A stretch of 64,000 nt of DNA, taken from Heliopora coerulea (Eukaryota > Cnidaria > Anthozoa > Scleralcyonacea > Helioporidae). Within the stretch, counting starts at the first letter, position 1, and each line of letters begins with the position of its first letter. Shown piece by piece: positions 58,931 to 64,000 of the stretch. A model generated the notes under the pieces. That model was not told the DNA's origin. It was given only the letters and a program-made list of their open reading frames with translations, and did no database searches. The stretch spans positions 457,501-521,500 of the forward strand of contig JASJOG010000065.1 of NCBI GenBank assembly GCA_030142905.1, written 5' to 3'. The translations under genes and the position numbers were made by a program.

Positions 58931-59332
58931 TGAATCTATAATTACATATTGGAATAATTAGACGGCTAATTAGTCCAATATATTGTTTTACATGTTTTAA
59001 AACTTTTTGACTTGCCTATTTCACTATGGCGATACACTTAAGAATTCTGAGCTGGGCTCTGATCTTTTTATTACGATTACGCTTTCCGCCCGGAAAATCA
59101 ATAGCCAATGTTTCACATCATTTTAAGTTTGTGAACTGTCTATGATCGAGAGTCTTATGTACAGTAGTGCGCTTTCCGCCTGTTTTAAATTGATGATGGT
59201 ACGTGTTACGGTGAATTTCGGGTTCTGGACTTGATCTTGTAGCTAACGTTTCACTTTTTTATTTTGTTGTTTAATTTCCAGAGAGATTATTACGCATCGA
59301 AACCATCAGGCCCACCCATAACCGAGCTGTAA
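31609..59332 (+). CDS. EPB41L4/EPB41L5-like FERM protein with Tudor-like repeats (19 coding exons)
   Basis: All 19 exons join in frame: 2025 coding bases, 674 residues. The ATG at 31609 is the first Met after an in-frame TGA at 31564. Domains in order: Arg-rich N-terminus (1-33); FERM (about 35-313) with [43 protein letters not shown] and [17 protein letters not shown]-adjacent region (314-372) with [15 protein letters not shown]; two Tudor-like repeats (about 376-423 and 433-482); a hydrophilic Ser/Glu/Lys-rich linker (489-645); and a C-terminus ending ITEL. The FERM matches the EPB41L4A/4B/5 group, which acts at the membrane-cytoskeleton interface and epithelial junctions. FERM lobes bind membrane-protein tails; the FA region is a known phosphorylation target; the TEL end fits a class I PDZ ligand. 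The Tudor-like part is not in the vertebrate family members I know. Introns hold an antisense LINE, a dead Tc1, SINEs and fold-backs. Exon 3's donor is non-canonical. Confidence 0.9.
33957..34820. mobile_element. hAT-like MITE in intron 1
   Basis: Inverted G-rich ends (left CAGGAGCCACGGAGG, right inverted CTGGGGCCGTGGAGC) with CTTTAGCCCCCCC subterminal words on both sides. Nearby octamers AGCAATAC and AGCAGTAT agree at 6 of 8. Boundaries approximate. Confidence 0.5.
35631..35735 (+). CDS. FERM gene exon 2 (residues 53-87)
   Basis: Acceptor TTATTTAG, donor TCT|GTGAGT, phase 0 both ends. Contains [20 protein letters not shown], the hallmark end of FERM lobe F1. Confidence 0.92.
38266..38302 (+). 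CDS. FERM gene exon 3 (residues 88-99), donor non-canonical
   Basis: Acceptor TTTTTAAAG. Encodes [12 protein letters not shown] plus one base. The next exon needs exactly one base (G) to complete Val, which puts the donor at ACAAG|CTGCTA. The site is CT, not GT or GC. A single C-to-G change would make AAG|GTGCTA. Confidence 0.8.
38926..39004 (+). CDS. FERM gene exon 4 (residues 100-125)
   Basis: Acceptor TTTTTTTAG, donor AACAAG|GTTTGC. Encodes [20 protein letters not shown] then LNEELTR, the F1/F2 junction. Enters phase 1, leaves phase 2. Confidence 0.92.
39287..39595. mobile_element. hAT-like MITE in intron 4
   Basis: Inverted ends CAGGGGCAGATTTAGG and CAGGGGCAGATCCAGA with GGGGGTGC subterminal words. 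No clean target duplication seen. 309 bases. Confidence 0.55.
39706..39750 (+). CDS. FERM gene exon 5 (residues 126-140)
   Basis: Acceptor TATGTTAG, donor AAGAG|GTAATG, 45 bases, phase 2 both ends. Encodes [15 protein letters not shown] of lobe F2. Confidence 0.9.
39839..39891 (+). CDS. FERM gene exon 6 (residues 141-158)
   Basis: Acceptor ATTTCTAG, donor CAGT|GTAAGT. Encodes [17 protein letters not shown]. Leaves phase 1; the T joins CT of exon 7 to give Ser in QSELGDYD. Confidence 0.9.
40161..40527. repeat. Long fold-back in intron 6 (unit C)
   Basis: Inverted arms of about 160 bases, 40161-40320 and 40369-40527, around a 48-base loop. Shared words include TCGTATTATGTCACAACTCC and TCCCTAACTTGTAAACATTT. 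A degenerate hammerhead-like motif (stem GATATC / GATATC then GAAACGTCG) lies in the left arm on the minus strand, and a shortened version in the right arm on the plus strand. Probably two inverted terminal pieces of a PLE. Confidence 0.8.
40653..40726 (+). CDS. FERM gene exon 7 (residues 159-183)
   Basis: Acceptor CGTTCCAG, donor GAGCAG|GTACAG. Encodes [20 protein letters not shown] and IPEQ, characteristic F2 residues. Confidence 0.93.
41910..42165. repeat. Cluster of TTTCAYATGTGAAA palindromes
   Basis: About eight related words within 255 bases of intron 7, for example TTTCATATGTGAAAA (41911), TTTCGTATGTGAAAT (41955), TTTCATATGTGAG (41974), TTTCACATGTAAA (42060), TTTCACATGTGAAAA (42080) and TATGTGAAAT (42109). 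The exact palindrome is TTTCACATGTGAAA. It ends about 95 bases before exon 8. Confidence 0.75.
42262..42308 (+). CDS. FERM gene exon 8 (residues 184-198)
   Basis: Acceptor CTTCTTTCAG, donor TTTGC|GTAAGT, phase 0 to 2. Encodes [15 protein letters not shown], a charged helix of F2. Confidence 0.9.
43014..43229 (+). CDS. Unassigned open frame in intron 8
   Basis: Open for 71 codons with a balanced residue composition ([20 protein letters not shown], then [15 protein letters not shown], ending IQRAERG and TAA). No ATG start in frame before Met at its middle and no clear splice acceptor. I do not recognise it; it may be a relic of a retrocopied or transposon gene. Confidence 0.2.
43939..44006 (-). 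mobile_element. tRNA-like sequence (SINE head or tRNA pseudogene)
   Basis: On the minus strand: GGAGCTCGTGGCCTAGTGTT (A-box region) and GGTTAGGGTTCGATTCCGG (B box). The arms do not pair well enough for a confident tRNA. Confidence 0.45.
44153..44240 (+). CDS. FERM gene exon 9 (residues 199-228)
   Basis: Acceptor GGTTTACAG, donor ACG|GTAAGT. Encodes [20 protein letters not shown] then YGIVQYEVT, the end of F2 and start of F3. Confidence 0.93.
44424..44515 (+). CDS. FERM gene exon 10 (residues 229-258)
   Basis: Acceptor TTCTTTCAG, donor GCGTG|GTAAGT. Encodes [20 protein letters not shown] and onward to THAW; the SLGLSPKG motif is typical of the F3 (PTB-like) lobe. Confidence 0.93.
45021..45399. 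mobile_element. MITE copy 1 (intron 10)
   Basis: Terminal inverted repeat TTAGCATATACCTCGC (45021-45036) and its inverse at 45384-45399. The internal part from 45092 is homologous to 62625-62914 in the same orientation (shared words AAATACATA, TAATTGCCAAATTT, GACGCCATCTTG). Confidence 0.7.
46017..46080 (+). CDS. FERM gene exon 11 (residues 259-280)
   Basis: Acceptor AATCTTTAG, donor GAG|GTTTGT. Encodes [21 protein letters not shown]3 strands. Confidence 0.92.
46495..46592 (+). CDS. FERM gene exon 12 (residues 281-312)
   Basis: Acceptor ATATTTCAG, donor TTTCG|GTACGT. Encodes [20 protein letters not shown], the invariant C-terminal helix of FERM domains. Confidence 0.94.
46690..47930 (-). mobile_element. 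CR1/L2-like LINE fragment, antisense in intron 12
   Basis: Minus-strand frames read [59 protein letters not shown] (FADD catalytic motif), [35 protein letters not shown] and the C-terminal [20 protein letters not shown]. Several stops and frameshifts. It covers roughly the 3' 1.2 kb of a non-LTR element. Confidence 0.85.
48192..48218 (+). ncRNA. Hammerhead-like core in intron 12
   Basis: CTGAT followed by stem II AAGCT / AGCTT (loop GGCTG), then C and GAAACG. The CUGANGA box is partly merged with the stem (CTGATAA). No inverted arms seen. Confidence 0.45.
49226..49297 (+). CDS. FERM gene exon 13 (residues 313-336, FA region)
   Basis: Acceptor ATTTTATAG, donor TTCAG|GTAAGC. Encodes [20 protein letters not shown] then FRF, the start of the FERM-adjacent (FA) region. 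Confidence 0.92.
49933..50001 (+). CDS. FERM gene exon 14 (residues 337-359, FA region)
   Basis: Acceptor ACTTTGCAG, donor GAAAG|GTAAAT. Encodes [20 protein letters not shown] then KFER; SGRTQ is the FA hallmark. Confidence 0.92.
50247..50284 (+). CDS. FERM gene exon 15 (residues 360-372)
   Basis: Acceptor TTTACTACAG, donor ATCG|GTAAGT, phase 2 to 1. Encodes [12 protein letters not shown], a basic Ser-rich end of the FA region. Confidence 0.88.
50667..51014 (+). CDS. FERM gene exon 16 (residues 373-488, two Tudor-like repeats)
   Basis: Acceptor TTTCCATAG, donor TTTG|GTAAGT, phase 1 in and phase 1 out. Repeat 1 begins [20 protein letters not shown], with a W at 382 and YY at 390-391; repeat 2 begins [20 protein letters not shown] and continues [12 protein letters not shown]. 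The pattern G-x-R-V-x-A/G...Y-x-G-x-V...hydrophobic-x-F/Y-D/N-D-G/D is that of Tudor/Agenet-like small barrels. The closest named family is uncertain (tandem Tudor, DUF4537-like or SGF29-like). Methyl-lysine or methyl-arginine binding is possible but unproven. Confidence 0.88.
51311..51345. repeat. Short telomere-like tract
   Basis: CAACCCTAACCTTAACCCTA continues with ATCCTAACC: four imperfect CCCTAA units. Too short and degenerate to be a telomere. Confidence 0.6.
51513..51603. repeat. Repeat copy split from its partner by the Tc1 element
   Basis: Direct repeat of 53365-53462 (shared CACTCGAGATTTTCC, CAACTTAACAGTT, CGAGTGTAAATGCCA). The same tail follows the tRNA-like head at 53252, so it is a SINE tail. 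A hairpin GTCTAGATATTT / AAATATCTAGAC lies at 51478-51521. Confidence 0.65.
51604..53187 (+). mobile_element. Full-length but dead Tc1-like transposon
   Basis: Inverted ends CAGTTACCTGCATATGTATT on both sides, flanked by TA (51602-51603, 53188-53189). Inverted similarity extends about 190 bases inward, past a second conserved block beginning GTCCTGACAAAAA. Length 1584 bases is normal for Tc1. The transposase frame has several stops and at least two frameshifts. Confidence 0.9.
51970..52969 (+). pseudogene. Tc1-like transposase, multiply broken
   Basis: Blocks in order: [20 protein letters not shown] (first HTH), [15 protein letters not shown] (GRPR-like linker), [15 protein letters not shown] (first catalytic Asp), then after a frameshift [20 protein letters not shown] (second Asp) and [20 protein letters not shown] (Glu, DD34E spacing). 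Stops near 52038 and 52110 and frame changes around 52280-52340 and 52580 inactivate it. Confidence 0.88.
53252..53462 (+). mobile_element. tRNA-derived SINE, family B
   Basis: Head 53252-53322: CCGTAGCTCAATTGGCAGAG (A box) and GCGGGTTCGATTCCC (B box). Tail: CAGGCCCCGGTTGGATGTTA, then the repeat also seen at 51513. A relative of the tail (GGTCCCGGTTGGGTATTAAA) lies at 55088. Confidence 0.7.
54080..54260. repeat. CTGY/CTTT pyrimidine-rich tract
   Basis: CTGCCTGT and CTTTCTTT words in low-complexity order. The Leu/Cys/Ser-rich frames across it are artefacts. Confidence 0.8.
55030..55140 (+). mobile_element. SINE family B fragment
   Basis: B box GCTGGTTCGATCCCCAGC followed by the family tail GGTCCCGGTTGGGTATTAAA and CACTCGAAAATTTCC. 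The A box is lost. Confidence 0.55.
55240..55600 (+). mobile_element. SINE family A, tail-head-tail array
   Basis: The tail (CATCCGTACTATTTCCAAGC) occurs at 55295 and again at 55536. Between them is a head at 55413-55486 with the B box GCGGGTTCGATCCCCGTCTG. This looks like a partial tandem dimer. Confidence 0.65.
55792..56263 (+). CDS. FERM gene exon 17 (residues 489-645, linker)
   Basis: Acceptor CTTATGTTAG, donor CAAAG|GTATAT, phase 1 to 2. The 157 residues are hydrophilic, rich in Ser, Glu, Lys, Arg and Asn, with no domain; probably disordered. If the donor is not used, the frame continues 16 codons to a stop at 56313, giving an alternative C-terminus without the TEL end. Confidence 0.85.
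56342..56396 (+). CDS. Possible alternative exon
   Basis: A good acceptor (GGTTTAATTTTCAG) is followed by a frame that fits exon 17's phase 2 end: [18 protein letters not shown], then a stop near 56408. A GT donor could lie at AATTG|GTTGTC (phase 2). It may be an alternative last exon. Including it is not needed for the main frame. Confidence 0.25.
57447..57491 (+). CDS. Possible alternative exon
   Basis: Acceptor ATGTTCTAG, then [15 protein letters not shown] in the frame that accepts a phase 2 exon; a donor GCGAC|GTGCCT would keep phase 2 and join exon 18. Weak evidence. Confidence 0.25.
58255..58291 (+). CDS. FERM gene exon 18 (residues 646-658)
   Basis: Acceptor TTCATTTTAG, donor GATCAG|GTATAT. 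Encodes [12 protein letters not shown]; accepts the phase 2 end of exon 17 and leaves phase 0. Support is splice fit and frame closure only. Confidence 0.7.
58325..58625. repeat. Imperfect ACA/CAA trinucleotide tract
   Basis: About 300 bases of CAACAACA-type repeats with almost no T, just after exon 18. The Val/Ala-rich minus-strand frame is an artefact. Confidence 0.9.
58783..59024. repeat. Fold-back unit D in intron 18
   Basis: Arms 58783-58816 and 58991-59024 are perfect 34-base inverted repeats (core AGGCAAGTCAAAAAGTTTTA). Between them lie a hammerhead-like core (minus strand) and a (TA)n tract at 58883-58926. Confidence 0.9.
58823..58853 (-). ncRNA. Hammerhead-like core, unit D
   Basis: On the minus strand: CTGAAGA, imperfect stem II (GTTCC / GCAAC), then GAAACGTC. 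The core boxes are intact. The 3' arm begins 6 bases after GTC. Confidence 0.6.
59282..59332 (+). CDS. FERM gene exon 19 (residues 659-674, stop)
   Basis: Acceptor TTTAATTTCCAG, phase 0, stop TAA at 59330-59332. Encodes [16 protein letters not shown]. The last three residues fit [S/T]-x-[hydrophobic], a class I PDZ-ligand pattern. Confidence 0.7.
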   Translation, partial: RDYYASKPSGPPITEL

Positions 59333-59774
59333 TAACATCTGGTTATACCGAAGGTACATTTACCGCAAACGAAGCTTCAAGGGATAAAAGCTGTAGGAAA
59401 GTCTAGGTTAATATTTTCAATTTAATTAGAAGTGCGTGGTAAGCCTTTGTTGTCGAAGGCATTTTAGACACATCCGCGATTGTCGTCGCGTACCCACGGA
59501 CTTATTTAGACGTAGTTCTGGTTGTGTTTTATCTTCAGGTGTTGAGAAGTATTGCATAACAATGATAAGGAACGCATTTTAGCCATCACGAGAAAAGATT
59601 TTTAAGGAAAAGTATTGAAGAATTTGACAGTAATAGTATAGATCAGTTTTAATGTTTAATATTATTAGTCTACCGGCGCATACTGTATAATTTATGACCA
59701 ACATGAGAACGACAAACACTGTGATACCTGGATGCATAAGGAAACGTAGTTGCTGATTCAGTGTTAAACACAGA

Positions 59775-59780
59775 AATAAA
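59775..59780 (+). promoter_or_regulatory. Candidate polyadenylation signal of the FERM gene
   Basis: AATAAA about 440 bases after the stop at 59332. Confidence 0.35.
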
Positions 59781-59842
59781 AATGTCGCTGACGAAACGGT
59801 TGCTACAAGCAAACCCGCGACTGTTGTGTCACATTTTTTGCT

Positions 59843-59900
59843 GAATGAGTGAATGAATGAACGAACGAACGAACGAACGAACGAATGAATTAATTAATTT
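59843..59900. repeat. AATG/AACG microsatellite
   Basis: AATGAGTG then AACG repeated seven times then AATT repeats. Beyond it to 60390 I see no gene, only a local cluster of GTCGCTG words at 60170-60260. Confidence 0.85.
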
Positions 59901-60394
59901 ATGATAGATGTAATAGATGTAATACAACGCCGCTTCTGATTGGCTGCCATGCGTTCTCCATATCTCGATGGAGCACGGGAAAATCGGCGGGGAAACATTT
60001 TGAAAGAAAAAAATTCTTAAGAAAATTCTTGTTAAACGGTCAAAAAGGCGAGTTCTTAAATGTCGAAGGGAAACGTTATCGACAGCGGGAAGTGGGTAAC
60101 AGATTTTGAACCAACATTCGGGGTGGACTTTGGTGAGGAAGAATGTTTTAAGTTAGGGACATACTATGGCTGTCGCCGTGTCGCTGGAGCTTAGCGATAC
60201 ACTCGTGCGGTTACCAAGGCTTGTCGCTTTGTCGCTGGGAACGCGTCGCTGAAATCGCTGAATCACATGAAATGTGATTCAAAATATTGTCGTTTGAGGA
60301 GGTTCTGGTCAACGCAGATTGTACCCCGTGTTTTATGATATGTCACAGAAGAACTATAAGAATGAGAAAATGAAGTGTAATGCTAGGGAAAAGA

Positions 60395-61659
60395 TTTCCA
60401 CCAGGCAAATTTTATCGCGTGAATCGACATTTCTTTGTGTAAATTGAATAGGTTTCTCATTAGTTCTGATCTTCCAAATTGTCTTGATAAAACCTTTGCA
60501 TCAATGTTTGCGGACGACACCAATTTATCTTGTCACGGAGAGCCGCCCGCAGACATTGAAAGCAAACTCAACTTTGACCTGGATAACGTATGTAAATGGC
60601 TAACTGCCAATAAGTTAACACTAAATGAAGAGAAAACGGAATTTATGGTAATCGGATCCAGACAGAGATTGAACCAATTTTCCAGTAATCCTAAAATTAC
60701 TCTTGGCAACCACATAATACAACAGGTGCCAAATAACAAAGTTTTAGGAGTAATTATTGATGAAAATCTAAAGTAGAATGAACACAATGATGCTCAATGC
60801 AAAAAAATTTCGAAAGCTATTGCGCTGTTAAGGAGAGCAAAACAATTTGTAACTAACGAAGCTCTCCTAAATATGTTCAATTCACTTGTTCTGCCCCACT
60901 TCACCTATTGTTCGAATGTATGGAATGATGGCAATTGCGCACACGTTCAAAAATTATATAAATTGCAAAAGTTAGCCGCTCGAGTGATAACGGGTTCTAA
61001 TTATGAAATAAGATGAACAGTGATTTTTAATAAGCTACAATGGCAACCAATAAAAATATCCTTAAAGAACGGGAGAATATTATGACATTCAAGGCGTTGC
61101 GAGGCATAACTCCCAGTTACTTATCAGACTTGTTTATTACTTGTCATAATGATTTACATCAATTGAGAAGTAACAATAGAAAACTTTATTTAAAAAAAGC
61201 CAAAAGCGAATTACCTAAGAAAAAGTTTTTCATATCGTGGAGCTATATCCTGGAATGATCTTCCACCCGTAATTCTAGACGGATACGAGCAACTCTCCGC
61301 CAACTCACTAAAAAACTTACTTAGAAATCATTATACTAATTTAGAGAAAAAAAATTTCTCGTTAAGTTAACTCATAACAATCAATACCACAAAATATTTG
61401 AATGTTTTCAAGAAGAAAATTGAACGCTTGTAGTATTTTTATATTTTTAAGTATACTTAGTTACTAGTACAAAAGTGTAGATGTTTAGTAACAGATGTCC
61501 CTTACTTAGGGAAACGGCCCCTTGAAAATCAGCATTTTATAGCTGAAGGGTTACCGTTGTAAAATAAATTTAAATAATAATAGTAATAATAGTTACAGTC
61601 GAAAGACTGTGACATCAAAGAAAAAGTCGCTTCGCGCGATAAAATTTGCCTAGTGGAAA
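60395..61659. repeat. Inverted-repeat element interrupted by a LINE
   Basis: Arms 60395-60428 and 61626-61659 are inverted with 3 mismatches in 34 (core GGCAAATTTTATCGCG). The interior is almost entirely LINE sequence, so the LINE probably inserted into a small palindromic element. Confidence 0.7.
60435..61590 (+). mobile_element. CR1/L2-like LINE 3' fragment
   Basis: Frames read [20 protein letters not shown] (FADD motif), NKLTLNEEKTEFMVIGS, NNKVLGVIIDENLK, SLVLPHFTYCSNVWNDGN, KLQKLAARVITGSNYEIR and GITPSYLSDLF. Stops after ENLK and YEIR. The 3' tail is AATAAATTTAAATAATAATA. Two residues differ from the usual [10 protein letters not shown] block (QKLAARVITG). Confidence 0.88.
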
Positions 61660-61954
61660 ACAGTTGTGTAGTTCAATTTATTCGCTTTATTGCTAGCGAC
61701 TTTTCCAATGCGTCTAACCACTGGTGACGCAGTAGTGTGTCTACCTTTAGCCTAACGTAAACAAGCAAAACAGCGAATCTACTCGACCAACGAAACGTTT
61801 TTACTTCTTCGCCCAACGAACAAATACATACAATTTTAACAAAAAAAACCCTGAAACTTTCGGCTACCGCCTCGAGCAACTCTTACGCTTTTATCGTGTA
61901 CTCCCAACCTCCCGCGTACATCCATAACTCAATGGAGCACGACAAATCACGAAC

Positions 61955-62168
61955 CAGTGGAGGATTCAGAGTGGAGCCCAAGGGACCCAGGCACCCCTGT
62001 TCAGTAAATACATGCTTGAATATCTCAATTGTCACTAAAAACAATCTCAAAACAACTCAAACATTCGATTTCTCTCGAGAAGCGCAGAGTGGAAGAGGAA
62101 ATGTTACTGTTTTAATTACTACTACTAGGCTGGACCTCCCCTTCAAGCCGAGTCTGGATCCGCTAGTG
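61955..62168. mobile_element. hAT-like MITE
   Basis: Inverted ends CAGTGGAGGATTCAGA and CACTAGCGGATCCAGA. The octamers beside them do not match, so boundaries are uncertain. Confidence 0.45.
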
Positions 62169-62624
62169 TGAACTATTTCTTTATTAACGAGTAACTAAAC
62201 TTTAGATCAGTGCAATAGAAAAAAAGTAGAAAAATCCAGTTTGTACTTTAAAATTTTTTTACGAGTAAAATTCGTTTATTTAATTATTTTCATGAGGTGC
62301 GAGGGCTCGAAAGTAGTGTGTCCTGCGAGTTTTAGTGTTTACCAGTAGAAATTCAAGTATGTTGTTGTCACGCAAATTGTGGCTGGACCTTGTTTTAATG
62401 AGTTCTATCGGGTACCGAGAGAACTTATTTGAAACGGTAAATCTTTATTTCTCCTCAAAGGCCGAAGTAAGTATCCGACGTTTACCGTGTTTCTTTCCTA
62501 CCAATTTCCAGTTTTTTAAACTTTCTATCAGCTATCAGATACTAAAGAACAATTATTCACCGTAGTGGAAGTGAATAGTGGTATTAATATGGTAGGATAT
62601 AATTTTTACAATTTTACGAGATGT

Positions 62625-62914
62625 CGGCTTGTCGCCCACTCATCATTTGTAAATAAAACATCCTGTGTGCATTTATCGCTAAAAAATAAAATAAATACAT
62701 ATCTTCGAATACATAATTGCCAAATTTCGTAGCTTTTTCATTGTAGTCTGGCACGGCTACTTCGTTTATTGAAAAAAGTTCTTCCGTAACGTAAACATAA
62801 CAAGACGCCATCTTGTTTTGCTCGGACGTGAATAGCGCAGGATATTCCAAGATAGAGGAGCCAATCAGATTATGCAAAAAACACTATCCACCTGCGAGGT
62901 ATATGCTAAGAGAA
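62625..62914. mobile_element. MITE copy 2
   Basis: Same-orientation homologue of 45092-45399, ending in the same inverted-repeat word GCGAGGTATATGCTAA. The left terminal repeat is not evident. Confidence 0.65.
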
Positions 62915-63124
62915 TTTATTTGAACCCGTAAGTCTTTATTTCTTCTCGAACGACGAATTAAGTATCCACAATTTAGCACGTTTTTTCCTTAACAAAAACG
63001 TCATGCTACAAGTATTAATACATTTATCAGATATATATATAAATTGGAAATGTGGGAGCTTGGAGGTATCTTGAATGAGAAATGAACGTTTGTCAAGCTG
63101 TATCCTCAGAAAAACGATTTCTGA

Positions 63125-63199
63125 GCCCCAGACGGGGATCGAACCCGCACCCTTCTGATGACCGGTGAGACGCTCTAACCATTCAGCTACCAAGACTCA
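63125..63199 (-). mobile_element. tRNA-derived SINE, family A
   Basis: Minus-strand head with GGTTAGAGCGTCTCACCGGT and the B box GCGGGTTCGATCCCCGTCTG; its tail runs left to about 63030 (CGTTCATTTCTCATTCAAG on the minus strand). The Trp/Leu-rich peptide frame across it is an artefact of the tRNA sequence. Confidence 0.75.
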
Positions 63200-63307
63200 G
63201 ATGGTGAGCTAAGGTGCAACTTCGACATGTGTGCGACCTGAGTGGAAGCAACTATATGTTAGTAATGTTATTGATGCGATATCATCAATAACTTAGGTCA
63301 CCCTCCG

Positions 63308-63420
63308 AGTCTTAGTAGCTCAATTGGTTCGAGCGTCTCACCGGTCAAGAGAAGGTTGCAAGTTCGATCCCCGTGTGGGGCTCAAATCGTTTTTTTTCTG
63401 AGGATAGAGCTTGACGAACA
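63308..63420 (+). mobile_element. tRNA-derived SINE, family A (opposed copy)
   Basis: Head: CTTAGTAGCTCAATTGGTTC (A box), AAGTTCGATCCCCGTGTGGG (B box), then a tail resembling the other copies (GAGGATAGAGCTTGACGAAC). It faces away from the copy at 63125, about 110 bases apart. Confidence 0.75.
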
Positions 63421-63654
63421 TTCATCTCTCATTCTATATTAATACGTTTCTTCCGTAGTTTGACCCCTGTATGTTCGTTGATAAAGTACAGGATTCCTAT
63501 CCACTAAAGGAAGAAAGCTTTTCGGAATTGTTCATCAGTCCTACACTTAATCACCCTTAACCGAAAACTCTATTGGCCTGAATAATTATAAGTTCGTATG
63601 AATAGTGTCGGCCAGTAAATAACTGAAATAAGGTTCGTCCAATTCTACAAATTT

Positions 63655-63852
63655 CAGGGACTGTGGAGCGTATTTCAAACTGGGTGGGGGGAAACGTCCA
63701 GGAGAAAAAGTGGCGGGGGGAGATAGGTCAAAATCCTGCTTCTACAATTAAGACGTTTGCTCACTAGCTTGATAACCACTTAATAAATGAAAAAAAATGT
63801 CACAAAAAAAGGGGGCGAAACATTTGCCCTACCCCAAGCTCCGTGGTCCCTG
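63655..63852. mobile_element. Small hAT-like MITE
   Basis: Inverted ends CAGGGACTGTGGAGCG and CAGGGACCACGGAGCT, G-rich inside. 198 bases. No clean target duplication. The rest of the window to 64000 shows nothing. Confidence 0.5.
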
Positions 63853-64000
63853 AATTTGATGGCAGATACTCGATTTCATTGGTATATGGTCATGTCTTGA
63901 CTGTTCTTGATGTGAAACTGTCCATTGTATATTTTGTTTAGAATTAATTAAAAGAAAACCCTCAGGGCTCGAATTTAAATTTTGGGATACTTAACTAACT

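Noticed and set aside
62936..63193. 85-codon frame starting MVAEWLERLTGHQKG
   Set aside because: This peptide is the well-known false translation of a tRNA-like sequence; the locus is a SINE.
30482..63382. tRNA genes at 30482, 43939, 53252, 55413, 63125 and 63308
   Set aside because: A and B boxes are present but stems are imperfect and the copies share non-tRNA tails, so they are SINEs or pseudogenes.
1..64000. CRISPR arrays, operons, bacterial promoters and ribosome-binding sites
   Set aside because: The sequence is a spliced animal genome; none are expected and none were seen.

Overview
The window is eukaryotic. It has GT-AG introns, spliced multi-exon genes, no operons, and a dense load of animal-type transposons: Penelope-like elements (PLEs), hAT, Tc1/mariner and pogo DNA transposons, CR1/L2-type LINE 3' ends, tRNA-derived SINEs and hammerhead-ribozyme-like motifs. 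A FERM protein of the metazoan EPB41L4/EPB41L5 family makes it an animal. The AT-rich sequence, the many PLE/hammerhead motifs and a cnidarian-style integrase relic suggest an anthozoan (coral or sea anemone). That last step is inference from style, not proof.

Region 1-6.8 kb: the 3' part of a protein-kinase-like gene on the + strand, with exons at 1303-1432, 3664-3884, 4105-4194, 5850-5918 and 6143-6259 (stop). The catalytic loop is altered and the DFG position is degenerate, so it may be a pseudokinase. One intron is largely filled by a decayed PLE (1537-3420), and a fold-back with a hammerhead-like core sits about 20 bases after the stop codon.

Region 6.8-31.5 kb: a transposon-rich intergenic stretch. 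It contains a 3.9-kb palindrome of two PLE copies head to head (11072-14983), a three-level nest (a CR1-like LINE 3' end inside an 8-bp-TSD inverted-repeat element inside a hAT-like element, 15007-17543), an integrase relic, a LINE reverse-transcriptase fragment, an internally deleted Tc1-like element with a 40-base inverted repeat, a hAT element with a perfect 8-bp duplication, and long AAAT/AATG/GAAA microsatellites.

Region 31.6-59.3 kb: one large + strand gene that I could assemble exon by exon. It has 19 coding exons, all phases close, and it gives a 674-residue protein with a basic N-terminus, a complete FERM domain, a FERM-adjacent region, two Tudor-like beta-barrel repeats in a single phase 1-1 exon, a Ser/Lys/Glu-rich linker and a C-terminal TEL motif that fits a class I PDZ ligand. 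The FERM-plus-Tudor-like arrangement is the most interesting protein-level observation. Exon 3 lacks a canonical GT donor at exactly the position the reading frame requires. The introns carry an antisense LINE, a 1.58-kb decayed Tc1 element, SINEs, MITEs and fold-backs.

Region 59.3-64 kb: intergenic. It holds a LINE fragment inside a broken inverted-repeat element, a second copy of a MITE also seen at 45 kb, two opposed tRNA-derived SINEs and small hAT-like MITEs.

Across the window at least nine sites carry the layout CUGANGA-like / stem II / GAAA of hammerhead ribozymes. In four of them this core lies just upstream of the 3' arm of a 30-35-base inverted repeat, a recurrent fold-back architecture that the coding features do not explain.
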